Below, piece after piece: positions 33,415 through 42,139 of a DNA stretch of 64,000 bases (within the stretch, counting starts at the first letter, position 1; the number at the start of each line of letters is the position of its first letter). A program made the position numbers and the translations under genes. Below the pieces are notes generated by a model that worked only from the letters and a program-made list of their open reading frames with translations, ran no database searches and was not told where the DNA came from. This stretch comes from Anaerobium acetethylicum (lineage in GTDB: Bacteria > Bacillota > Clostridia > Lachnospirales > Lachnospiraceae), in contig NZ_FMKA01000001.1 of NCBI RefSeq assembly GCF_900096945.1, forward strand, positions 310,001 through 374,000. Reading direction: 5' to 3'.

Positions 33415-34872
33415 TTATAATACCGTTCCATGTTTCTTGCCTGGACGGTCCTCTCTTTTTGTGAACAGCATTTCAAAAGCACCGATAACATATTTTCTTG
33501 TATCCTCTGCTTCGATAATGGTATCTACATATCCTCTCTTAGCTGCAGCCATTACGCTTGACTGTAATTCCTGATATTCAGCTGCTTTTTCTTTGATCAG
33601 TGCAGCTGCACTATCTGAAGCTGCGATTTCATCTGCATACATGATTTTTGCAGCCTGGGTTGCATCCATCATTCCGATTTCTGCCTTAGGCCATGCATAA
33701 ACCATATCTGCTCCGAGAGACTTGCTGTTCATAGTCAGGTATCCGCTTCCGTAAGCTTTTCCGACAACGACATTCACTTTTGCTACAGTTGCATTTGCAA
33801 ATGCATAAGTAAGGCGTGCTGCTGCTTTGGCAACTGTCTTTTCTTCTTCAACTGTAGCCATATATCCTGTTACGTTTGTAAGACTAAGGATCGGTATATT
33901 AAATGCATCACAGAACTGAACGAATTCGGCTGCTTTTCCACATCCTGCAGTAGTAAGAACTGCTTCGTACTTTTCTGCCACATTGCCTTCACTGTCATAA
34001 ACTGCTGTGCGGTTTGCAACGGCACCAACAGTCATTCCATTAAGCCTTATGAATCCTGTAACCATTTCTTTTGCATAATTCGCCTTAACTTCAAAGAAGA
34101 AATGGCTGTCTGAAATATTTGAAAGAACGATTGCTGTATCTTCTGCAGCATTCTCAAGATTTTTGCATACCCTGTTCAGATCGTCGATGCACTCGTCATA
34201 AGACATATCATCTTCATTGTTTGCCGGAAGAACGGAAACAAGACTGCGGATCTGCTGGAACATTTCCGCTTCGCTGCAGACAACATCTACATTTCCAGCC
34301 TCTTCAGCCTGGAATTTTGCCGAAGCAGTATCAAGTTTTGAAACAATATTTCCATCAATTGCATTTGGCGAATTTACAAATAATTTCGCATTCTTTTCTT
34401 CCATGAATGTAAAATCAGTAAGTGAAGGCACTACGGATAAACCACCGCCGCAAGTTCCAAAAATCGCTGTAATCTGAGGAATTACTCCTGATGCCAGACT
34501 CTGCTTAAGATAAAGTTCGCCAAATCCGTTAAGCGCATCTGTTGCTTCCTGAAGTCTTAAACCTGCGCAATCAAGCAGACCGATTACAGGTGCTCCCATT
34601 TTAAGCGCCATGTCATAGATTTTCACGATTTTTTTTGCATGCATTTCGCCTATAGATCCGCCTAATACGGATACATCCTGGCTGTACACGTATACCAGAT
34701 TTCCATCAATTACACCATATCCGGTAACCACACCGTCTGCGGGGGTTTCCTTCTGCTGCATGTTGAAATCTGTGCTCCTAGCTGTCACGCAGCTGCCAAT
34801 TTCAACAAAACTGTTCTTGTCAAGCAAAGCGTTGATTCTTTTACTTGCCAAGTTCTGTGCTGTATTACTCAT
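33415..34872 (-). CDS. Acyl-CoA carboxyltransferase, MmdA-like
   Basis: A 485-residue crotonase-fold carboxyltransferase of the MmdA/PccB/12S family. Conserved features are 'PADGVVTGYGVIDGNLVYVYSQD' in part ('GVVTGYGVIDGNLVYVY'), 'VLGGSIGEMHAKKI', 'LLDCAGLRLQEATDAL', 'AIFGTCGGGLSVVP' in the N-terminal lobe, and 'LTNVTGYM', 'VVVGKAYGSGYLTMNSKSL' in the C-terminal lobe. It is somewhat shorter and more divergent than typical methylmalonyl-CoA decarboxylase alpha subunits (about 510-520). The acyl-CoA substrate cannot be assigned from sequence alone. It is the first gene of the operon, behind a clear promoter. Confidence 0.88.
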   Translation of the reverse strand: MSNTAQNLASKRINALLDKNSFVEIGSCVTARSTDFNMQQKETPADGVVTGYGVIDGNLVYVYSQDVSVLGGSIGEMHAKKIVKIYDMALKMGAPVIGLLDCAGLRLQEATDALNGFGELYLKQSLASGVIPQITAIFGTCGGGLSVVPSLTDFTFMEEKNAKLFVNSPNAIDGNIVSKLDTASAKFQAEEAGNVDVVCSEAEMFQQIRSLVSVLPANNEDDMSYDECIDDLNRVCKNLENAAEDTAIVLSNISDSHFFFEVKANYAKEMVTGFIRLNGMTVGAVANRTAVYDSEGNVAEKYEAVLTTAGCGKAAEFVQFCDAFNIPILSLTNVTGYMATVEEEKTVAKAAARLTYAFANATVAKVNVVVGKAYGSGYLTMNSKSLGADMVYAWPKAEIGMMDATQAAKIMYADEIAASDSAAALIKEKAAEYQELQSSVMAAAKRGYVDTIIEAEDTRKYVIGAFEMLFTKREDRPGKKHGTVL

Positions 34873-34926
34873 TTTCAGCCCTCCATTTTTCTTTTTTTTA
34901 TAAAAAGTAAATCCAATTTTCTGCCG

Positions 34927-34954
34927 ATTATAATTGTAACTTTTTTTTAGGCAA
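34927..34954 (-). promoter_or_regulatory. Promoter of the decarboxylase operon
   Basis: On the minus strand TTGCCT (34949-34954) is followed after 16 bp by a consensus TATAAT (34927-34932). The start lies about 50 nt before the first gene. Confidence 0.75.
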
Positions 34955-35013
34955 ATTTCAAGCCTTAAGTCAAACTTTTAACAATTTCATACATTATGAA
35001 CAACAAATTTGCA

Positions 35014-35057
35014 CAAAAATCAAAAGAGAACAACCGGTCAGGGTGTCCTCTTTTGAT
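35014..35057 (-). terminator. Terminator of pheST-queA
   Basis: ATCAAAAGAG (35019-35028) pairs with 35048-35057, and the inner GGTTG/CAACC-like bases extend it partly; TTTTTG follows on the minus strand. Confidence 0.8.
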
Positions 35058-35148
35058 AATTTCACTTTTATGTCAGGTATTCTTCCAAAAAGCAAGAACC
35101 GTTTGGTTTAAATTATTTTGCGGTCCATTGGCATATTCTAGGCTGACG

Positions 35149-36174
35149 TCAATGGATAAACATGGCATCGCCAAAACTAAAGAATCTGTACTTTTCAGCC
35201 ACAGCCATTTTATAGGCCTCCATCACATTCTCCCTGCCTGCAAGGGCAGAAATAAGCATCAAAAGGGTAGATTCCGGTAGGTGGAAATTTGTAACAAGTC
35301 CGTCAATTATTTTAAACTCATATCCTGGATAAATGAAGATCTCTGTCCATCCGCTTCCGGCCCTCAGCCTGTTGTCCTGTCCCGCTGCCGATTCAAGGGT
35401 TCTGCAGCTTGTAGTGCCGACACCAATCACCCGCCTGCCCTGGTCTTTTGCCTTATTGATTTTCTCTGCTTCCGCCTCTTCCACGGAGAAGAATTCAGAA
35501 TGCATGTGATGGTCCAGTATATTATCCACCTTGACAGGCCTGAAAGTTCCAAGTCCTACATGAAGGGTCACATATGCAATTTCCACGCCCTTTTCCTCTA
35601 TCTTTTTCATGAGTTCCGGCGTGAAGTGAAGACCGGCAGTCGGTGCCGCTGCCGAGCCTTCATGCTTTGCGTATACAGTCTGATAACGGTTCTTATCCTG
35701 AAGCTGATGCGTAATATAAGGCGGAAGCGGCATCTGTCCAAGACGGTCAAGTATCTCTTCGAAGATGCCGTCGTAAGAGAACTGAATAAGACGGTTTCCC
35801 TCTTCAACCACATCCATGACCGTTCCTGTCAGGAGTCCGTCCCCGAAGCTTATCTCCGCTCCTGGTCTCGCCTTCTTGCCTGGCTTTACAAGGCATTCCC
35901 ATATATCATTTTCCATTCTTTTCAAAAGAAGAACTTCTATCTTTGCCTCGGTTCCGATTTTACTTCCGATGAGCCTCGCCGGAATCACCTTGGTGTCATT
36001 GACAACAAGGCAGTCGCCGGGGTTCAGATAATCAATTATATCGGTAAAAACATGATGTTCTACCTCGCCAGTCTTTTTATCCAGTGTCAGCAGGCGCGAA
36101 CTCGAACGGTCCTCAAGAGGATCCTGCGCGATCAGCTCCAGCGGCAGATAGAAATCAAAATCCTTTACATTCAT
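35149..36174 (-). CDS. queA: S-adenosylmethionine:tRNA ribosyltransferase-isomerase
   Basis: A 341-residue QueA, which moves the ribosyl part of SAM onto preQ1 in tRNA to form epoxyqueuosine. Family motifs: '[20 protein letters not shown]' in part ('[16 protein letters not shown]'), '[15 protein letters not shown]', '[16 protein letters not shown]', '[13 protein letters not shown]' and '[20 protein letters not shown]'-type ending. It starts 16 nt after pheT and is the third gene of the T-box-controlled operon. No other queuosine gene is in the window. Confidence 0.95.
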   Translation of the reverse strand: MNVKDFDFYLPLELIAQDPLEDRSSSRLLTLDKKTGEVEHHVFTDIIDYLNPGDCLVVNDTKVIPARLIGSKIGTEAKIEVLLLKRMENDIWECLVKPGKKARPGAEISFGDGLLTGTVMDVVEEGNRLIQFSYDGIFEEILDRLGQMPLPPYITHQLQDKNRYQTVYAKHEGSAAAPTAGLHFTPELMKKIEEKGVEIAYVTLHVGLGTFRPVKVDNILDHHMHSEFFSVEEAEAEKINKAKDQGRRVIGVGTTSCRTLESAAGQDNRLRAGSGWTEIFIYPGYEFKIIDGLVTNFHLPESTLLMLISALAGRENVMEAYKMAVAEKYRFFSFGDAMFIH

Positions 36175-36190
36175 CTCTTCACCATATCCC

Positions 36191-38611
36191 TTACTGTCTT
36201 AATTCGATTCCGATTCCCTGCAGTTCTTTCAAAATCCTGCTCATTGCAGCATTTACGTCAGCATCTTCAAGCGTTCTGTCCTTAGCACGGAATACGATCG
36301 AGTAGGCAACAGACTTGTGTCCTTCCTTGATCTGGGATCCTTCATAGATATCAAAGAGACTGTAGCTTTCCAGGATTTTCCCTCCCTTTGCTTCAATGAT
36401 TGCTTCAACCTGGCCCACAAGAATCTCTTTCTTCATAACCATGCTGATATCTCTTGTCACTGCCGGATATTTCGCAATTCCTTCATATTTTCTGTCAAAT
36501 GTGGCAAATGGTATGATTCCCGGCATATCCAGAACGGCAACATATGCCCTTTCTCCGATATCATAGTTATCCGCAACTTCCGGATGTACTTCTCCCAGAT
36601 AACCTACCACTGTGTCTGCATAAACAATGGAAGCCTGTCTTCCCGGGTGAAGGAACGGTTTGCCTGATGCTGGATCATATGCCACCTTATTCTTCATTCC
36701 GATTTCTTCAAAGAACTCCTCAATAGCACCCTTCATCGTGAAGAAATCTCCTTCTCCGTACATACCGAGTGTAAACTGCATTTTTTCTTCAGGCAGCTCG
36801 GTCACCGGTATCTGCTTTGGAAGATAGATGTTTCCCATCTCGTAGAGGCGCACATTTTTATTTCTCCTGTTGTAGTTCGTGGCAAGTGATGTAAGCATTC
36901 CGTTAAGGGAGGTTGTCCTCATGATGCTGAAGTCTTCTCCGAGAGGATTGATAATCGTAACTGCATTTCTCAGTTCAGAATCAGCTGGTATCAGCAACTT
37001 ATCGAATACTTTTGGGCTTTCAAAGGAATAAGTCATCCCCTGGTTAAACCCGCAGAACTGCGATGTGCTCCTTGCAACCGCTTCAATACGAAGTTTGAAG
37101 GAAAGCTTTCCTATGGTAGCCTCGCCTGTTGGGAGCGTTGTCGGAATGTTGTCATAACCGTAGAAGCGTGCAACTTCTTCTGCAAGGTCTGCAAAGCATT
37201 CCAGATCCTGTCTGAAAGTAGGTATGATAACTTCCTTCGCATCCGCATCATATCCAAGCTCAAGTTTTTCAAAATAAGACAGCATGGTCGCTTCATCGAT
37301 GTCAGTACCGAGCATTTTATTTACTTTTTCGTAATCAAATGCGATTCTTCTTGTCTCGCTGCGCATTGTATATACATCTATCATACCGCCGACAACTTCG
37401 CCTGCTCCAAGCTCTTCAATCAGCTGGCAAGCCCTGTCCATTGCAGCTTCTGCATTTTCAGGGTCAAGACCTTTTTCAAACTTGCCTGATGCGTCAGTCC
37501 TGAAGCCGACCTTCTTGCTTGAAAGACGGATGTTGGTTCCGTCGAAACATGCCGCTTCAAAAACCATGGTCTTTACATTGTCTGTTATCATGGAGTTCTC
37601 TCCACCCATGATTCCCGCAATCCCAACCGGTTTTTCGCTGTCACAGATCATGAGGACGGAAGAATCCAGGATCCTTTCCTGCCCGTCAAGAGTTCTGAAC
37701 ACTTCTCCGTCTGCAGCCCTTCTTACAACGATTTCTTTTCCTGCGATCGTATCAAGATCATAGGAATGCATTGGCTGTCCGAATTCTTCCATAACAAAGT
37801 TTGTAATGTCGACAATATTGTTGATTGGCCTGATTCCGCTTGAAGAGAGGCATCTCTGCATCCATTTCGGAGATGGTCCGATTTTGATATTCTTCACTAC
37901 TCTTGCACAGTAACGCGGGCAGAGATCCTTATCTTCTACATTGACCTTGATATAGTCGTTTACATCTTCGCTGTTTTCCTCGAACGTAACTACAGGTGGG
38001 ACAAAAGCCTTTCCAAATGTAGCCGCTGCTTCCCTTGCAATACCAAGCACGCTGTAGCAGTCAACCCTGTTCGAAGTGATTTCATATTCAAAAACAATGT
38101 CATCCAGGCCAAGAGCCTTGATTGCGCTTTCCCCGACAACTGCCGATTGGTCAAAGATATAGATTCCATCTTCTGCAGCTTCAGGATACATGTCTTTTGT
38201 AGATCCCAGTTCTTCAATTGAGCAAAGCATTCCGTTGGATTCTACGCCCCTGAGTTTGCCTTTCTTTATTTTTATGCCGCCTTTTGTCTTAACGCCGTCA
38301 TGGCCGCCTGCAACTCTTCCGCCATCTAAAACTGCCGGCACTTTATCGCCTTCATGAACATTCGTAGCGCCCGTAACAATCTGCACCAATTCCCCTGTTC
38401 CGAAATCGATCTGGCAGACGATGAGTTTGTCAGCATCCGGATGCCTGTCAATTTTTATGATCTGTCCGATAATTATTTTTTCAAGATCTTCATCAAGCCT
38501 TTCAAATCCTTCGACTTTTGTTCCTGATAATGTCATCGCGTCTGTGTATTCCTGTGCTGAAACTTCCAAATCAGGAACATATTTTTTTATCCATGATAAT
38601 GATGTATTCAT
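36191..38611 (-). CDS. pheT: Phenylalanine--tRNA ligase, beta subunit
   Basis: A full-length 806-residue beta subunit. It starts '[17 protein letters not shown]' and has an EMAP-type tRNA-binding domain ('[20 protein letters not shown]'), the B3/B4 editing region ('[20 protein letters not shown]', 'MHSYDLD'), a B5 domain and a C-terminal anticodon-binding FDX-ACB domain ('[16 protein letters not shown]'). It follows pheS by 60 nt. With the alpha subunit it forms the (alpha-beta)2 synthetase. Confidence 0.97.
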   Translation of the reverse strand: MNTSLSWIKKYVPDLEVSAQEYTDAMTLSGTKVEGFERLDEDLEKIIIGQIIKIDRHPDADKLIVCQIDFGTGELVQIVTGATNVHEGDKVPAVLDGGRVAGGHDGVKTKGGIKIKKGKLRGVESNGMLCSIEELGSTKDMYPEAAEDGIYIFDQSAVVGESAIKALGLDDIVFEYEITSNRVDCYSVLGIAREAAATFGKAFVPPVVTFEENSEDVNDYIKVNVEDKDLCPRYCARVVKNIKIGPSPKWMQRCLSSSGIRPINNIVDITNFVMEEFGQPMHSYDLDTIAGKEIVVRRAADGEVFRTLDGQERILDSSVLMICDSEKPVGIAGIMGGENSMITDNVKTMVFEAACFDGTNIRLSSKKVGFRTDASGKFEKGLDPENAEAAMDRACQLIEELGAGEVVGGMIDVYTMRSETRRIAFDYEKVNKMLGTDIDEATMLSYFEKLELGYDADAKEVIIPTFRQDLECFADLAEEVARFYGYDNIPTTLPTGEATIGKLSFKLRIEAVARSTSQFCGFNQGMTYSFESPKVFDKLLIPADSELRNAVTIINPLGEDFSIMRTTSLNGMLTSLATNYNRRNKNVRLYEMGNIYLPKQIPVTELPEEKMQFTLGMYGEGDFFTMKGAIEEFFEEIGMKNKVAYDPASGKPFLHPGRQASIVYADTVVGYLGEVHPEVADNYDIGERAYVAVLDMPGIIPFATFDRKYEGIAKYPAVTRDISMVMKKEILVGQVEAIIEAKGGKILESYSLFDIYEGSQIKEGHKSVAYSIVFRAKDRTLEDADVNAAMSRILKELQGIGIELRQ

Positions 38612-38671
38612 TCTTATTCTCCTTCTTGTATATATATTAATCGCTTCGGTACGGTACCGAAAAAAATTTGT

Positions 38672-39691
38672 CTAAAACTGCTTTAAGAATCTCACGTCGT
38701 TTTCATAGAGAAGCCTCATATCGTCGATTTCATATTTCAGCAAAGCAATACGTTCGAGACCAATTCCGAATGCAAAACCATTGTATTCGTCAGGATCGAT
38801 TCCGCTCATTCTAAGCACATTAGGGTGAACCATACCACAGCCTAATATTTCAATCCATCCTGAGCCCTTGCACATCCTGCAGCCTTTACCGCCGCATTTG
38901 AAGCAGGTTACATCAACTTCAGCGCTTGGTTCCGTGAACTGGAAATGATGTGGTCTGAATTTAACCTTTGTCTCTTCGCCAAACAGTTCTTTTGCAAACT
39001 GTGCAAGGGTTCCTTTTAAATCGGCAAACGTTATGTTTTTATCGATTACAAGGCCTTCAATCTGATGGAATGAAGGTGAATGCGTTGCATCTACTTCATC
39101 TGACCTGAACACCCTTCCCGGCGCAATCATCCTGATCGGAAGATGTCCCTGTTCCATTGTACGCACCTGCACAGGTGATGTCTGCGTCCTTAAAACGATA
39201 TTGCTGTTCACATAGAACGTATCCTGCTCATCTTTTGCCGGGTGATTTGCCGGTATATTAAGAGCCTCGAAATTGTAGTAGTCATACTCTACTTCTGGAC
39301 CTTCAACAACTTCATATCCCATTCCAACAAAGATTCTTTCTACTTCCTCTAATGCTATGGTATTTGGATGACGGTGTCCTACATCGTTTTTCTTCGCTGG
39401 CAGGGTAACATCGATTACTTCTTCTCTTAATCTTGCTTCCCTTGCTACTTTCTCCATTTTATCTTTTGTTTCATCTAAAAGACTCTCAATTGCTTCTCTT
39501 GTCTCATTCACCAGCTGGCCGACCATTGGCCTGTCTTCAGGAGATACATCCTTCATGCCTTTCAGCACTGCGGTCAATTCTCCTTTTTTTCCCAAAAACG
39601 CTACTCGTACCTCGTTCAATTTTTCAAGCGTATCCGCTCCCTGAATCTGTCTGATTGCTTCTTCTTTGATAACTGATAATTTTTCTTTCAT
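38672..39691 (-). CDS. pheS: Phenylalanine--tRNA ligase, alpha subunit
   Basis: A 339-residue catalytic alpha subunit. The N-terminal coiled-coil ('KLNEVRVAFLGKKGELTAVL') is followed by class II motif 2 'PGRVFRSDEVDATHSPSFHQ' and motif 3 'NGFAFGIGLERIALLKYEI'. ATG 39691 is chosen because AAAGGAG precedes it; the longer frame crosses the T-box terminator and is not coding. Expression is controlled by the upstream T-box. Confidence 0.97.
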   Translation of the reverse strand: MKEKLSVIKEEAIRQIQGADTLEKLNEVRVAFLGKKGELTAVLKGMKDVSPEDRPMVGQLVNETREAIESLLDETKDKMEKVAREARLREEVIDVTLPAKKNDVGHRHPNTIALEEVERIFVGMGYEVVEGPEVEYDYYNFEALNIPANHPAKDEQDTFYVNSNIVLRTQTSPVQVRTMEQGHLPIRMIAPGRVFRSDEVDATHSPSFHQIEGLVIDKNITFADLKGTLAQFAKELFGEETKVKFRPHHFQFTEPSAEVDVTCFKCGGKGCRMCKGSGWIEILGCGMVHPNVLRMSGIDPDEYNGFAFGIGLERIALLKYEIDDMRLLYENDVRFLKQF

Positions 39692-39720
39692 TATCGATAA
39701 TCTCCTTTCTTTTGCTAAAC

Positions 39721-40102
39721 AAAAAAACTCCGTCCCCGGCAAGGGACGAAGTTATATTAATTCCGTGGTACCACCCTAATTCCTGTATAAAACAGGCTCT
39801 TAGCATGCTTAACGCGCACAGTCGTCATTTTCTACCCGTTTAACGGCAACCACTTGATTCTGATATGATCCGATGAGGCAGGCTCTCCCTGACACACATA
39901 TCCTACAGTATAGCTTGCGTTAAATTTCAAAAATGCAGCTCCGGTGGGAAATTCAATAATCATCTGAACTTAAGGAAGTTTTCAGCCGGCGTCTTCCTCT
40001 CTCTGTAAGAAAATGATCATCTACTGGCACCATCAATGCCTTTTCATATATAAGCATGATCATCACGAAACCTTACAGTTTGCTGACAATGCACACTCGT
40101 TC
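39721..40102 (-). promoter_or_regulatory. T-box riboswitch (probable Phe) upstream of pheS
   Basis: The minus strand carries the T-box sequence AGGGTGGTACCACGG (39763-39777), which forms the antiterminator bulge that pairs with uncharged tRNA. It is followed by a GC-rich terminator hairpin with seven T residues (39721-39753). Stem I features upstream include an AGAGAG run near 39996-40003 and a GGCTGAAAACTTCC stretch. A UUC triplet at 39966-39968 is a candidate phenylalanine specifier. The leader is about 380 nt, long for the class, with extra pairing near its 5' end. The T-box identity is certain; the specifier position is inferred. Confidence 0.92.
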
Positions 40103-40108
40103 CGTATA

Positions 40109-40136
40109 ATTTTATCACATTGCAAAAAGTTGTCAA
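40109..40136 (-). promoter_or_regulatory. Promoter of the pheS T-box leader
   Basis: A consensus TTGACA (40131-40136) and TAAAAT (40109-40114) are 16 bp apart on the minus strand, placing the transcript start near 40102, just before the T-box leader. Confidence 0.85.
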
Positions 40137-40157
40137 CACCTAATTGTCTGCAGAAAT

Positions 40158-40502
40158 CTAAAAAAACTTTTTAGCGCCTTTTGAAGATACGACCGCATAC
40201 CATATCAGGCAGCCCCAGAAAACAAATGTGCTTGCCATTACAATTATATCGTTAAGCTCAATCAGGTAGGTGTTAATAAGCCCGATAGCTCCATATATAA
40301 TGACCACGACACCGAATATCCCCGTTTTAAGGGACATAAAATCAATGTAGCCAGGCAGATCTTTGCAGGCATCAAGATTCAACGCGCCGCTGATCAGAAA
40401 TCCTTTTTTCATCTTCCCTGTAGTCTTCCAGACATATACGCTATAAAGAACATACAGACCGACGCCAACTACAAAAAAATCCATAAATTTCAAAAAATCC
40501 AT
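40158..40502 (-). CDS. Small integral membrane protein, unknown function
   Basis: A 114-residue protein that I do not recognise. It has three hydrophobic segments: 'FFVVGVGLYVLYSVYVW' near the N-terminus, 'GIFGVVVIIYGAIGLINTYLI' in the middle and 'IIVMASTFVFWGCLIWYAVV' near the end, joined by short charged loops ('KTTGKMKKG', 'CKDLPGY'). The ATG at 40502 follows AAAGGAAAG. The stop lies 22 nt before the -35 of the pheS promoter. It stands alone on the minus strand, divergent from cheY. Confidence 0.65.
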   Translation of the reverse strand: MDFLKFMDFFVVGVGLYVLYSVYVWKTTGKMKKGFLISGALNLDACKDLPGYIDFMSLKTGIFGVVVIIYGAIGLINTYLIELNDIIVMASTFVFWGCLIWYAVVSSKGAKKFF

Positions 40503-40776
40503 TATTCTCACTTTCCTTTTCTTATAATTTGTTACTTGAATTATATCCTTTTTAAACCATTTGCACAAGGAATAAATCACTCTGCAAAAAGTGTTCTGAA
40601 ACATTTCACAATTTTTCCGAGTCTTTCTTAACACGTTGCACAATTATTTTCCGATCTACACATATTTTTTCATTATCATATGTAATATTGTTACATAGAA
40701 GATTGAAATTGTCCTGTCATTAGTGTACTATATGATATATAGGTATACACTCAGATATATTAAGGAGGAGCAAATT

Positions 40777-41157
40777 ATGGATTTTTCTACGATAAAGATA
40801 CTCATTACTGACGATTCCGTTCTGGCAAGAAAGAAACTGAAGGACTATCTGGCCTCTTTAGGCTGCCAGCATATCTATGAAGTTTCAGACGGCCAGCAGG
40901 CGATAGACAGTTACAAAATCAACAAACCTGATCTTGTATTTCTGGACATCATCATGCCGGTAAAAGACGGCATTACCGTTGTCAATGAAATACTCGAATT
41001 CGACCCGAAAGCACGTGTTGTAATGGCTTCCTCCGTTGGAACCCAGAGCTATCTGAAAGAAGCGCTCAAAGCAGGAGCCATAGACTTCTTACAAAAACCA
41101 CTTGATAACGAACTTGTTAAAAAGGTTGTTCTGAACGCAATAGGAGGACAAAAATAA
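40777..41157 (+). CDS. CheY-like response regulator
   Basis: A 126-residue single-domain receiver. The phosphorylation site and pocket are visible: acidic pair in 'ILITDDSVLARKKL', the phosphoacceptor Asp in 'DLVFLDIIMPVKDGI', Ser/Thr in 'VVMASSVGTQ' and Lys in 'DFLQKPLDNE'. ATG 40777 has AAGGAGGAG 7 nt upstream; an earlier in-frame start lies in the promoter region. It shares one base with the next gene (TAATG), so the two are translationally coupled. No output domain is present, so it probably acts through protein contact. Confidence 0.93.
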   Translation: MDFSTIKILITDDSVLARKKLKDYLASLGCQHIYEVSDGQQAIDSYKINKPDLVFLDIIMPVKDGITVVNEILEFDPKARVVMASSVGTQSYLKEALKAGAIDFLQKPLDNELVKKVVLNAIGGQK

Positions 41158-42044
41158 TGTATACGCAATTTTTTGGCAACTATCTATTAAGCAAAGGACT
41201 CGTCACATCAGAGCAGATGGTTGAAGCCATACGGTATACTAAAACCGTACATTTGAAACTCGGTATGCTGGCCATCCATGCAGGGTATATGACTTCAGGA
41301 GAAGTTGAGCAGGTTCACATCCTGCAGACGCGCATCAGCAAACCTTTTGGCGAACTTGCAGTTGCAGAAGGATTTCTGACTCCTGAGCAGGTCACCGAAC
41401 TTTTAAGTGCTCAGAAGCCGGGATTTCTGCTTTTGGGGCAGGCATTGATAGAACGGGGATATATTTCCACCAATCAGTTCGAATCAGTTCTTTCCGCTTA
41501 TCAGTCGGAATTTGAAATTACCGACAATGATTTTTCAGAAGATCAGACACATAGGATCGACACGCTGATCCAGGATTTTTACTATAGCAATCGTTCCGAA
41601 AACAGTGCTTATTATCTCAATTACATCACCCTGCTGTTCAATAATTTAATCCGTTTTATAGGCGAGGATTTTACTCCCTTTAAGGCATCCGCAATTTCAG
41701 CTTATCCTTCTAATTATTGCGTTTCCCAGGTTATTAAAGGCTCTTTTTCAGCATATACTGCAATCGATATGGACCGGGACACCTTTATCACATTTGCATC
41801 CCGTTATGCAGGCGAAAACTTTTCAGAATTCGACGAATATGTCAAGGCTTCCGTTGAAGACTTTTTAAATCTGCACAACGGTTTATTTGCAGTAAACATG
41901 TCGAACGATCACTCTATAGACCTGACTTTAAACCCGCCAATCCATGAAAACAACTGCATCATAGCCCCATCAGCTTTTTTAAGCTGCATCCCTGTAAGTT
42001 TTTCATTCGGCACAATCAATTTCCTGATTTCCAACCTCGAATAA
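41157..42044 (+). CDS. CheX-like protein with N-terminal MshEN-like repeats
   Basis: A 295-residue protein. Residues 5-120 contain two repeats resembling the N-terminal (MshEN) domain of PilB/GspE-type ATPases, seen as 'LLSKGLVTSEQMVEAI' + 'KLGMLAIHAGYMTSGEVEQV' and 'PFGELAVAEGFLTPEQVTEL' + 'LLGQALIERGYISTNQFESV'; MshEN repeats can bind c-di-GMP. Residues 140-295 resemble the CheX/CheC-type fold, with 'DFTPFKASAISAYPSNYCVS' and 'CIPVSFSFGTINFLISNLE'. It is coupled to the receiver gene and may be its phosphatase or partner. The domain calls are by eye and moderately sure. Confidence 0.65.
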   Translation: MYTQFFGNYLLSKGLVTSEQMVEAIRYTKTVHLKLGMLAIHAGYMTSGEVEQVHILQTRISKPFGELAVAEGFLTPEQVTELLSAQKPGFLLLGQALIERGYISTNQFESVLSAYQSEFEITDNDFSEDQTHRIDTLIQDFYYSNRSENSAYYLNYITLLFNNLIRFIGEDFTPFKASAISAYPSNYCVSQVIKGSFSAYTAIDMDRDTFITFASRYAGENFSEFDEYVKASVEDFLNLHNGLFAVNMSNDHSIDLTLNPPIHENNCIIAPSAFLSCIPVSFSFGTINFLISNLE

Positions 42045-42049
42045 CTACA

Positions 42050-42095
42050 ACAGGCAGTGAACCATATTAGAATGGTTCACTGCCTGTTTATTTTT
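42050..42095. terminator. Strong terminator after the cheY pair
   Basis: ACAGGCAGTGAACCAT (42050-42065) pairs perfectly with 42072-42087 around a 6-nt loop; TTTATTTTT follows on the plus strand. It also faces the convergent thrC. Confidence 0.92.
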
Positions 42096-42098
42096 GAA

Positions 42099-42127
42099 AT
42101 ATAGGAAATCCCTCGGATCTCCTATAT
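42099..42127. repeat. Short palindrome related to the R2 hairpins
   Basis: ATATAGGAAATCC (42099-42111) pairs with 42115-42127 with one mismatch. The core ATATAGGAAAT and the small loop match the hairpin of R2 copy 1 (636-672). It lies between the cheY-pair terminator and the thrC stop. Confidence 0.5.
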
Positions 42128-42139
42128 ACCTCTTTAATT

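Noticed and set aside
38640-38665. Palindrome CGGTACGGTACCG between pheS and pheT as a terminator
   Set aside because: The A/T run lies on the wrong side for minus-strand termination, and pheT must be transcribed with pheS.
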